From Sphingobacteriales bacterium (GTDB lineage Bacteria > Bacteroidota > Bacteroidia > Chitinophagales > Chitinophagaceae), in assembly GCA_012270485.1 (NCBI GenBank), contig JAAXIF010000084.1:24777-75670 (forward strand): a DNA stretch of 50,894 nt. The letters run 5' to 3'. The notes beneath the pieces are model-generated. The model worked only from the letters and a program-made list of their open reading frames with translations, searched no databases and was not told where the DNA came from. The position numbers were made by a program, and so were the translations under genes. This document shows, in pieces, positions 45,089-50,894 of this stretch (positions are counted from its first letter, which is position 1; the number at the start of each line of letters is the position of its first letter).

Positions 45089-45505
45089 TTAAAAGTTTCT
45101 ATTTGCAGCTGTCCATTCAGTGATATAACCTGCAATATCACTGGTAGGTGTGCCCGGAGGAAATAGTTTACCAACACCCATCTCATTGAGGATTTTCATA
45201 TCGTCTTCTGGAATGATGCCACCGCCGGTGAGTAATACATCATTCATTCCTTTTTCTTTGAGCAGTTGAATCACTTTTGGAAATACAGTCATGTGTGCTC
45301 CGCTAAGAATACTGATACCAATGGCATCTACATCTTCTTGTAAGGCTGCATTCACGACCATTTCAGGGGTTTGTCGAAGACCGGTATAGATGACTTCCAT
45401 TCCTGCGTCACGTAATGCAGTTGCAATGACTTTGGCGCCACGGTCATGTCCGTCGAGTCCAACTTTCGCAACTAACACACGAATGGGGCGTTTGAGCTTA
45501 CTCAT
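45089..45505 (-). CDS. Methylmalonyl-CoA mutase-type B12-binding subunit
   Basis: A 138-residue stand-alone cobalamin-binding domain of the MCM C-terminal type. The DxHxxG motif is D18-x-H20-x-x-G23 ([13 protein letters not shown]), where H20 would ligate cobalt; [11 protein letters not shown] and [10 protein letters not shown] form the rest of the B12 pocket. It must partner with a separate catalytic subunit, which is not in this window, to catalyse a coenzyme-B12 rearrangement such as methylmalonyl-CoA to succinyl-CoA or an isobutyryl-type mutase reaction. Confidence 0.94.
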   Translation of the reverse strand: MSKLKRPIRVLVAKVGLDGHDRGAKVIATALRDAGMEVIYTGLRQTPEMVVNAALQEDVDAIGISILSGAHMTVFPKVIQLLKEKGMNDVLLTGGGIIPEDDMKILNEMGVGKLFPPGTPTSDIAGYITEWTAANRNF

Positions 45506-45522
45506 GCAATCGATTTATGACA

Positions 45523-45530
45523 CAAAAGTA
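45523..45530 (-). promoter_or_regulatory. -7 promoter element (TACTTTTG) of the B12-binding subunit gene
   Basis: Exact TAnnTTTG match on the minus strand, 17 bases before the ATG. It is immediately downstream of the glycosyltransferase gene end at 45549. Confidence 0.6.
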
Positions 45531-45548
45531 AGCAATGGAATGCAAATC

Positions 45549-47090
45549 TCATTTTCGGCTAAACCTTGCTTTTAAAGCCGCTACCCCTCGTTCGGTAATC
45601 GGTTGTAAAGAGTCGTTCCCATTCTCAAATAAGAAGATTTTGGTTTTTGTTTCCCGGAATAAAGGGTAGTTGATGGAATCGCGAAGCGATACTTTTTCAA
45701 ATTGCTGAAATACGATATCATCTGCATCAGGCATGCGTTTTCCTACCAGTATCAAATGTTTGAAATCATATTGTTCAGGCATCCAAAACAAAAAAGAAGC
45801 ATCATCACTATAGACTACAGGTAAACCGGTTTGTTTTGCATAATAATTCAATGCGCCGGCAGTATAATAACCACGACAATACACCATGGTTTTTCTTTGT
45901 TCTGATGCAGGTAAACTTTTATAAACAGCAGCTGTTTTTTCTGCCAATTCTTTCCAACCAATCATATCTGCAAAATCCTGAGGTAATGGATGGTATTGTA
46001 GGTCCTCCCATTTGAAAGATCCTGTTGTATGGATATTTTTTGAGCGGTACCAATCTGCTAATTTTTGTGGGGTATAAACAGGTAACAATAAAGGCATGAT
46101 GAGTATACCCAAAGTAACCGGTATGAATACCATCGCATACCTGAGCCATCTGAGCTTAGCGATGGTTAATCTTTCAAGCCAATATGCACCGAATGCAAAT
46201 AGAATGGGATAAACACCTGCTGCATAATAACTTTTCCCATTCATATAAGTTAGTAAAGCAATGACTGCAAAATAACTGAAGCCAATCATCCGGTATTTTC
46301 TTCCTTCCGCTGACAATAAAACATAGAGCAAGCCACTGATCCAAATAAAAACACAAGGCAGAAACATCATGATCTGATCTACTAAAAAATCTTTGGGGTC
46401 AATGAATTGAAGTTGTGTTTCTTTCAGTTCTTGCATGTGTATGAATAAAGGGAACCCATGTTGGTATTGCCAGATGAGATTGGGAAGCATGATAAGCAAT
46501 GCAATGGCAGCAGAGAAGTACAAATGTTTATTCAGCAAAACAGATCTATTCTTGGTGAGTAATATTCCTACCAGTAAACTGGCAGTATAAAAGGCAACAG
46601 AATATTTACTAAGCATGCCCAATCCAATACTGATACCGAAAATATAGAGCCATCTGTTTTTTTGTGTGTCTACAAAGTTGATGAGTGCATAAGCGTTGAG
46701 TGTCCAGAAGAATACATCCAAAAAGTTGGGATGGAAAAAGTAGAACATACGGATATAGCCCGTAAATAAAAATGGAAAAGAGGCTAGTAAAATGGCGAAA
46801 GATCTGCCTCCCAAACGCAGAATGATCTTACCCATCATTAATAATATCAGTGATCCAAATAGTGCCGGCCAAAATTTTACCCAGAACTCAGTAGCACCCA
46901 AGGTGTTGCTGATGTATGCCATGAATGATAGCATGGGAGGCACTTCCAAAAAACCCCAGGCCAAGTGATGACCTTCTGCCAGATAGAGATATTCATCGCG
47001 ATGTAATTGGTAGGAGGGGTGTACCAGTAAGAAAGGAAGTACAAAACGTATCATCGCTAAGAGATATAATAGTCTGGTAGCGTTCTTCAT
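45549..47090 (-). CDS. Glycosyltransferase family 39-type membrane protein
   Basis: A 513-residue polytopic membrane protein of the PMT/ArnT-like class, which moves sugars from polyprenyl-phosphate donors. The first periplasmic loop contains HRDEYLYLAEGHHLAWGF, with the conserved acidic pair, followed by about ten hydrophobic helices and a soluble periplasmic C-terminal domain of about 170 residues. ATG 47090 is preferred; the frame is open for 24 codons more but these run towards an inverted repeat. The acceptor is unknown. It follows gltX on the same strand with a repeat between them. Confidence 0.88.
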   Translation of the reverse strand: MKNATRLLYLLAMIRFVLPFLLVHPSYQLHRDEYLYLAEGHHLAWGFLEVPPMLSFMAYISNTLGATEFWVKFWPALFGSLILLMMGKIILRLGGRSFAILLASFPFLFTGYIRMFYFFHPNFLDVFFWTLNAYALINFVDTQKNRWLYIFGISIGLGMLSKYSVAFYTASLLVGILLTKNRSVLLNKHLYFSAAIALLIMLPNLIWQYQHGFPLFIHMQELKETQLQFIDPKDFLVDQIMMFLPCVFIWISGLLYVLLSAEGRKYRMIGFSYFAVIALLTYMNGKSYYAAGVYPILFAFGAYWLERLTIAKLRWLRYAMVFIPVTLGILIMPLLLPVYTPQKLADWYRSKNIHTTGSFKWEDLQYHPLPQDFADMIGWKELAEKTAAVYKSLPASEQRKTMVYCRGYYTAGALNYYAKQTGLPVVYSDDASFLFWMPEQYDFKHLILVGKRMPDADDIVFQQFEKVSLRDSINYPLFRETKTKIFLFENGNDSLQPITERGVAALKARFSRK

Positions 47091-47126
47091 GTGGGTTGTT
47101 TGGGGTAAGATACGGATGAAAAAAGA

Positions 47127-47193
47127 AATTGCCACTGAAAGCACAGAATAGCACAGAATCATTCAGTGTATTTCAGTGCTTTCAGTGGCAATT
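47127..47193. repeat. Inverted repeat at the 3' end of gltX
   Basis: Perfect 18-base-pair arms 47127-47144 and 47176-47193 (AATTGCCACTGAAAGCAC and its complement). A ten-base direct repeat, GCACAGAATA/C, lies in the loop. It ends eight bases before the gltX stop codon. It has no 7-base period. Confidence 0.85.
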
Positions 47194-47201
47194 CATCACC
47201 C

Positions 47202-48731
47202 CTACGCTACTAGCCCAAGTGTATACTTAATACGATGAATGGTTTCTGCTTTACCAATCAACGCAGCAATATCAAATACCCCCGGACCAAACTTACCTCC
47301 CACCAACATGATTCTGAATGGAAGCATGAGTTCACCCGGCTTTAATTGATTTGCTGCTGCCAGTTCTTTGAACTCTTTTTCAAGATCACCGGCTTCCCAA
47401 ACTGTGCTAAGTTCATAAGCGCGGATCAACTCAGTGAAAAAGAGATTTTTTTTCTCATCCCATTTGGGTTTGATGGCATCAATATCTATTTGAATCGGCG
47501 ACTGAAAGAAAAAGCTGCTTTGTGTCGTGAAATCAGACAGTAATGTGCAACGTTCTTTCACCAGGTCAATGACATGATGCAGCAAGCTTGAGTCTGTAAC
47601 TTGAATATTATTGGCTGCTAAGGTTTGTTGTACAAATGGAGCAAGTTTAGTTGCATCAGATTGTTTGATCCATTCATGATTGTACCATTTGGCTTTCTCA
47701 TAGTCAAACTTAGCACCGCCTTTGTGAACGCGATCCATGGAGAACTTTTCGATCAATTCTGTAATCGTAAATATTTCCTGATCCGTACCATCATTCCATC
47801 CCAACATGGCCAATAAGTTCACAAATGCTTCAGGAAGAAAACCTCTTTCTCTGAATCCGATAGTTGTTTCATTGGTTTTCGGATCTGTCCAGTCCATGGC
47901 GAATACTGGAAATCCTAATCTGTCACCATCTCTTTTGCTGAGTTTGCCATTACCATCCGGTTTTAAGATCAAGGGAAGATGTGCCCATTCAGGCATTTCA
48001 TTTTCCCATCCTAAGTATTTCCATAACAGTATATGCACCGGAGCAGAAGGTAACCATTCTTCTCCGCGAAATGCATGTGATATCTTCATCAAATAATCAT
48101 CTACTACTACAGCAAGATGATAGGTAGGCATGCCATCCGCTTTGAGTAATACTTTATCATCTACCTGATCGGTTTGAAAAGATACTTCGCCTCGTATCAT
48201 GTCAGTGAAGCTAACGGTTTCACCGGCAGGCATTTTGATGCGTATCACAAAGGGTGTACCCTCACTTATCAGACGGGTTACTTCATCTTCACCCAGCGTA
48301 AGAGAATTACGCATTTTTCCGCGAATGAATTGATTGTATTGCGGAGAAGGATTTTCAGCCGTTTTAAAATCATTGCGCATGGTTTCTAATTCCTCCGGCG
48401 TATCAAAAGCATAATAGGCATAACCGGCTTGTACCAGTTGCTCGGCATATTGCTTGTACATGGCTTTGCGCTCACTTTGTCTGTAAGGCGCATACGGACC
48501 ACCATGTTTCGGACTTTCATCCGGAATCAATCCGCACCATTCCAGGGTTTGGAAAATATATTCTTCAGCACCCGGTACAAAACGGGTTTGATCGGTATCC
48601 TCGATTCTCAGAATAAAATCACCACCATGCTTCTTCGCAAACAAATAATTGAATAACACCGTTCTCACACCCCCTAAATGCAGTCCCCCGGTAGGAGAAG
48701 GGGCAAAACGTACACGTACTTTCTTGTTCAT
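47202..48731 (-). CDS. gltX: Glutamyl-tRNA synthetase
   Basis: Class I aminoacyl-tRNA synthetase; 509 residues from ATG 48731. The HIGH-type motif is APSPTGGLHLGG (residues 10-21) and the KMSKS-type motif is KLSKRDGDRLGF. The C-terminal anticodon-binding helical region is present. The open frame extends 13 codons further into the heptad array; ATG 48731 is preferred because a TATCTTTA element ends four bases before it. GlnRS is unlikely given the bacterial GluRS signature and length. Confidence 0.96.
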   Translation of the reverse strand: MNKKVRVRFAPSPTGGLHLGGVRTVLFNYLFAKKHGGDFILRIEDTDQTRFVPGAEEYIFQTLEWCGLIPDESPKHGGPYAPYRQSERKAMYKQYAEQLVQAGYAYYAFDTPEELETMRNDFKTAENPSPQYNQFIRGKMRNSLTLGEDEVTRLISEGTPFVIRIKMPAGETVSFTDMIRGEVSFQTDQVDDKVLLKADGMPTYHLAVVVDDYLMKISHAFRGEEWLPSAPVHILLWKYLGWENEMPEWAHLPLILKPDGNGKLSKRDGDRLGFPVFAMDWTDPKTNETTIGFRERGFLPEAFVNLLAMLGWNDGTDQEIFTITELIEKFSMDRVHKGGAKFDYEKAKWYNHEWIKQSDATKLAPFVQQTLAANNIQVTDSSLLHHVIDLVKERCTLLSDFTTQSSFFFQSPIQIDIDAIKPKWDEKKNLFFTELIRAYELSTVWEAGDLEKEFKELAAANQLKPGELMLPFRIMLVGGKFGPGVFDIAALIGKAETIHRIKYTLGLVA

Positions 48732-48735
48732 GGTG

Positions 48736-48743
48736 TAAAGATA
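48736..48743 (-). promoter_or_regulatory. Promoter-like element (TATCTTTA) of gltX
   Basis: One mismatch to TAnnTTTG, four bases before the gltX ATG; implies a leaderless mRNA. Confidence 0.5.
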
Positions 48744-48748
48744 AGTGT

Positions 48749-48826
48749 TAGTCCATAGTCGATGGTCCATAGCCCATGGTTGATCCCTAATGTTTTGCCA
48801 TGGACTATGGACTATCGACTATAAGC
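48749..48826. repeat. Inverted heptad array between divergent gltX and deacetylase genes
   Basis: The left arm is GTCCATA, GTCGATG, GTCCATA, GCCCATG (48751-48778). The right arm is CATGGAC, TATGGAC, TATCGAC, TATAAGC (48799-48826), and the following promoter element TATATTTA continues the same phase. The array separates the two promoters. Confidence 0.95.
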
Positions 48827-48834
48827 TATATTTA
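48827..48834 (+). promoter_or_regulatory. Promoter-like element (TATATTTA) of the deacetylase gene
   Basis: One mismatch to TAnnTTTG, four bases before ATG 48839. The element grows directly out of the heptad array. Confidence 0.5.
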
Positions 48835-48838
48835 CACT

Positions 48839-49453
48839 ATGTATCTTACAAAAACCCCCTTCTGGCTGCGTAGTTTGTATCCTTCATTGGTATGGAGAAT
48901 GCCGGTGGAAGGGGAGAAGAAGATCTATCTCACATTTGATGATGGTCCACATCCACAGGCAACTCCTTTTGTATTGGATCAGTTGGCTGCTTATGGAGCA
49001 AAAGCAAGTTTCTTTTGTATTGGAAAGAATGTGGCTGCCGAACCGGAAATTTATCAGCGTATTATCGCTGAAGGACATACCATCGGTAATCACACACAAC
49101 ATCATTTGAATGGATGGAAAACAGATGATGCTACTTATTTGCATGATATTGCTACTGCGCAAGAATATATCTCTTCAAATTTGTTCAGACCTCCTTATGG
49201 ACGCATCAAACGTTCTCAAATCAAAGCCTTACATCAGCAGCAAAAAAAGATCATCATGTGGGATGTATTGAGTGCAGATTTTGATACGCGTCTCACGGGA
49301 GAAGCTTGTTTAGCATATGTGCTCTATCATACCCAACCCGGTTCCATTGTTTTATTCCATGATAGTGCCAAAGCCTGGGATCGGATGTCGGTGGCATTGC
49401 CCAAGGTGCTGGAGTATTTTTCGGAGAAGGGGTTTCGGTTTGAGGGAATTTAG
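48839..49453 (+). CDS. Polysaccharide deacetylase (carbohydrate esterase family 4)
   Basis: A 204-residue NodB-domain enzyme that removes acetyl groups from N-acetylated sugars. Metal ligands: D34-D35 in LTFDDGPHP, H85 and H89 in GNHTQHH; the RPPYGRIK motif and the late LFHDSAKAWD His are also present. There is no signal peptide by this start. The substrate (peptidoglycan, chitin or other) is unknown. ATG 48839 was chosen because the open frame upstream only translates the heptad array. Confidence 0.93.
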   Translation: MYLTKTPFWLRSLYPSLVWRMPVEGEKKIYLTFDDGPHPQATPFVLDQLAAYGAKASFFCIGKNVAAEPEIYQRIIAEGHTIGNHTQHHLNGWKTDDATYLHDIATAQEYISSNLFRPPYGRIKRSQIKALHQQQKKIIMWDVLSADFDTRLTGEACLAYVLYHTQPGSIVLFHDSAKAWDRMSVALPKVLEYFSEKGFRFEGI

Positions 49454-49556
49454 GATGTCAGATGTCAGATTTGAATTTTGAATTTTGAATTTTGATGTCT
49501 GATGTCTGATGTCTGATGTCTGATGTCTGATGTCTGATGTCTGATGTCTGATGTCT
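49454..49556. repeat. Pure heptad tandem array after the deacetylase gene
   Basis: GATGTCA twice (49454-49467), GATTT, GAATTTT three times (49473-49493), then GATGTCT nine times (49494-49556), beginning at the base after the deacetylase stop codon. Two heptad words in one array show that words can change while the period stays. There is no complementary arm of equal length. Confidence 0.98.
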
Positions 49557-49595
49557 AAAAAGTATTTATAAAGGTACATAACTGCTTTCTTTCCG

Positions 49596-49623
49596 TCAAC
49601 TATCAACTTACAACTGTCAACTA
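49596..49623. repeat. Four-unit heptad block
   Basis: TCAACTA, TCAACTT, ACAACTG, TCAACTA in phase. It is complementary to the AGTTGAC words inside hisS (4385-4412) and at 5804-5824. Confidence 0.92.
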
Positions 49624-49649
49624 TACTCTCTCTGCTAATCAAAAAAAAT

Positions 49650-49671
49650 AGCCGAAGTAGAAACTTCGGCT
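49650..49671 (+). terminator. Hairpin terminator after the heptad arrays
   Basis: AGCCGAAGT-AGAA-ACTTCGGCT, nine base pairs with a GNRA-like loop, followed by CTGCTTTT; it probably ends the deacetylase transcript about 200 bases after its stop codon. Confidence 0.75.
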
Positions 49672-49862
49672 CTGCTTTTAATCCGTACCCTATGAAAACA
49701 ATCTTTTCCCGATTAAATCGGGATGAATCTTTTACATCGCCTGTTGATTTCGCCTCACGGGATACGAGACTAATAACGCAGCACATTGTCTGTTTATTTT
49801 ATACAGATGATTTTTTTTTTAAATACAGTGGTGTAATCAGTATTTATCATGAATTTTGTTCA
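49672..49862 (+). other. Leader region of tatD; mostly unassigned
   Basis: The reading frame of tatD stays open from 49692, but residues encoded there have no resemblance to TatD, so it is treated as non-coding. It contains a TCCCGATT/AATCGGGA palindrome (49707-49723) of the same TCCC/GGGA type as the nuo mini-hairpins, and a run of ten T residues near 49811-49820. GAATTTTG at about 49850-49857 is a possible -7 element, 6 bases or so before the start. Confidence 0.5.
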
Positions 49863-50630
49863 ATGATGCTGATAGATACACACTGTCACTTGTATTCCAC
49901 AGAATTTGGAGAAGAAATACCCGATGTTATTGAAAGAGCTCGAAAAGTTGGGGTGCAAAAGTTTTATTTACCTGCCATTGACAGTGAAGTGATACCTGCC
50001 ATGTTGGATTTGGAACTTACTTATCCCAATGTATGTTTTGCGATGATGGGGCTTCATCCTTGCTCTGTGAAAGAAAATGTAGATAACGAACTCGCTATTG
50101 TGCAGGATTGGTTAAACAAAAGAGATTTTGTAGCTGTTGGAGAAATAGGTCTTGATTTTTATTGGGATAAAACCTTTGCTGCTGAGCAGAAAAAAGCATT
50201 CGATCTACAAATGAGCTGGGCATTAGCCAAGAATAAGCCCATTGTGATTCATACCCGTAATGCCATGCAGGAAACCATTGATATGGTAAAACCCTATTCA
50301 AAAAAGGGATTAAAGGGCATTTTTCATTGTTTTAGTGGAAGCCATGAATCGGCCATTCAAATCATTCAAATGGGTTTCCTATTGGGTATTGGGGGTGTAT
50401 TGACCTATAAAAATGCAGGTCTTCCAACTGCTTTAGAAGGTATCGGCTTGGAACACCTAGTATTGGAAACGGATGCTCCTTATTTAAGCCCTGTTCCGTA
50501 TCGGGGTAAAAGAAATGAAAGCAGTTATCTTCTCGAAATAGCCATCAAATTGACCGAAGTAAAAAAAGTCTCTTTAGAAGAAGTTGCATCGATTACAACT
50601 GCAAATGCTCAAAAAATATTCGGAAACTGA
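49863..50630 (+). CDS. tatD: TatD-family metal-dependent DNase
   Basis: TIM-barrel hydrolase of the TatD family; 255 residues from ATG 49863 (ATG 49866 also possible). Metal ligands: D5/H7/H9 region in LIDTHCHLYS, the Glu in VGEIGLDFYWD, His in IVIHTRNA, His in IFHCFSGS, and the Asp in LETDAPYLSP. The closing segment ITTANAQKIFG is typical. Family members are 3'-5' exonucleases on DNA or hydrolases of D-aminoacyl-tRNA in some lineages. The tRNA-like genes follow 37 bases after the stop. Confidence 0.94.
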   Translation: MMLIDTHCHLYSTEFGEEIPDVIERARKVGVQKFYLPAIDSEVIPAMLDLELTYPNVCFAMMGLHPCSVKENVDNELAIVQDWLNKRDFVAVGEIGLDFYWDKTFAAEQKKAFDLQMSWALAKNKPIVIHTRNAMQETIDMVKPYSKKGLKGIFHCFSGSHESAIQIIQMGFLLGIGGVLTYKNAGLPTALEGIGLEHLVLETDAPYLSPVPYRGKRNESSYLLEIAIKLTEVKKVSLEEVASITTANAQKIFGN

Positions 50631-50642
50631 GTGGTTAAGCGC

Positions 50643-50650
50643 TATTTTTG
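50643..50650 (+). promoter_or_regulatory. -7 promoter element (TATTTTTG) of the tRNA-like genes
   Basis: Exact TAnnTTTG match 17 bases before the predicted acceptor stem. Since the tRNA-like units repeat with their flanks, one promoter may serve both. Confidence 0.6.
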
Positions 50651-50667
50651 CAGTCCTTAAAAAATAA

Positions 50668-50813
50668 ACAGAGAGGTGTTCCGCCTAGGCGGATTGAAGG
50701 AGCACGCCTGGAAAGTGTGTATACGGGAAACCGTATCGAGGGCCGAGACGATTCGCCACAGCGGATGTCTCGGTGCCGACCGCAAGCGTCGGCATTCGAA
50801 TCCCATCTCTGTG
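50668..50813 (+). tRNA. tRNA-Ser(GGA)-like gene with inserted hairpins
   Basis: Core matches tRNA-Ser: anticodon stem CACGC/GTGTG with loop CTGGAAA (anticodon GGA at 50710-50712), a long variable arm ATACGG-GAAA-CCGTAT (50721-50736) and T-loop TTCGAAT. Three things are odd. The D-loop contains the perfect palindrome TCCGCCTAGGCGGA (50680-50693). Between the GAGGG of the T-stem and the TTCGAAT loop lie 52 bases (50743-50794) folding into two hairpins (CCGAGAC...GTCTCGG and TGCCGAC...GTCGGCA). The acceptor stem pairs best as ACAGAGA/TCTCTGT with discriminator G, leaving extra bases next to it. It may be a functional, processed tRNA, or a decayed one. Confidence 0.7.
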
Positions 50814-50845
50814 CAAAAACCTAGTTCTTTATATAAAATAAATAA

Positions 50846-50894
50846 ACAGAGAGGTGTTCCGCCTAGGCGGATTGAAGGAGCACGCCTGGAAAGT
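50846..50894 (+). tRNA. Second tRNA-Ser(GGA)-like copy, cut off by the window end
   Basis: Identical to the first copy over all 49 visible bases, including the D-loop palindrome and the GGA anticodon, at an offset of 178 bases. The upstream AATAAA is also shared. The rest lies outside the window. Confidence 0.7.

Noticed and set aside
49454..49623. CRISPR array
   Set aside because: Units of seven bases without spacers and no cas genes; it is a simple tandem repeat.
49692..49862. N-terminal extension of TatD or a separate small gene
   Set aside because: The encoded residues do not resemble any part of TatD and include the TCCC/GGGA palindrome; the metal motif that begins TatD proteins directly follows ATG 49863.
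50743..50794. Self-splicing intron in the tRNA
   Set aside because: At 52 bases it is far too short for a group I or II intron, and it lies in the T-arm, not the anticodon loop.

Overview
This window looks like the chromosome of a member of the phylum Bacteroidota, probably family Chitinophagaceae. The grounds are AT-leaning DNA, many promoters with the Bacteroidota -7 signature TAnnTTTG, a 14-gene complex I operon with separate nuoC and nuoD, a T9SS-type C-terminal sorting domain on a large subtilase, several lipobox lipoproteins, and almost no Shine-Dalgarno sequences. The genus cannot be fixed from sequence alone. I see no prophage, insertion sequence, CRISPR array or defence island; most genes are core chromosomal genes.

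Layout. 1-5.8 kb: rlmN, a thiolase, a small secreted protein, a lipoprotein, and a protein-tyrosine-phosphatase/hisS pair. 6-9 kb: a small membrane protein, a PstS-like lipoprotein and a TPR protein, ended by a strong terminator. 9.05-23.8 kb: the nuoA-N operon for NADH:quinone oxidoreductase, interrupted by an NlpE-like lipoprotein gene (between nuoE and nuoF) and a four-helix-bundle (rRNA intervening-sequence protein family) gene (between nuoF and nuoG). 23.8-38 kb: a MacB-like permease, a regulatory-domain protein, the T9SS subtilase, a lipoprotein, mfd, a DUF4394 lipoprotein, a 68-residue protein and gyrB. 38-50.6 kb: an AraC regulator, an amidohydrolase, fumC, a phosphatase-superfamily protein, an enoyl-CoA hydratase, a TRIC-type channel, a B12-binding mutase subunit, a glycosyltransferase, gltX, a polysaccharide deacetylase and tatD. 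The window ends in tandem tRNA-Ser(GGA)-like genes.

The most unusual signal is not a protein. At least fourteen loci carry short tandem repeats with a strict 7-base period. Most form an inverted pair (a hairpin of heptads), but the words differ from site to site (for example GTCCATA, GTCAAAA, GTGAATT, GTAGTGA, AGTTGAC, GATGTCT, TTCTAGC). Nearly all begin within about 20 bases of a stop codon; two even supply the stop codon, one block lies in frame inside hisS, and one inverted pair encloses the four-helix-bundle gene. A second, smaller class is the TCCC-loop-GGGA mini-hairpin, lying 8-9 bases before the start codons of nuoF, nuoI, nuoL and nuoN. A third oddity is the tRNA-Ser-like pair, whose D-loop contains a 14-base perfect palindrome and whose T-arm is split by two hairpins. 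Several promoters lie so close to start codons that leaderless mRNAs are expected.
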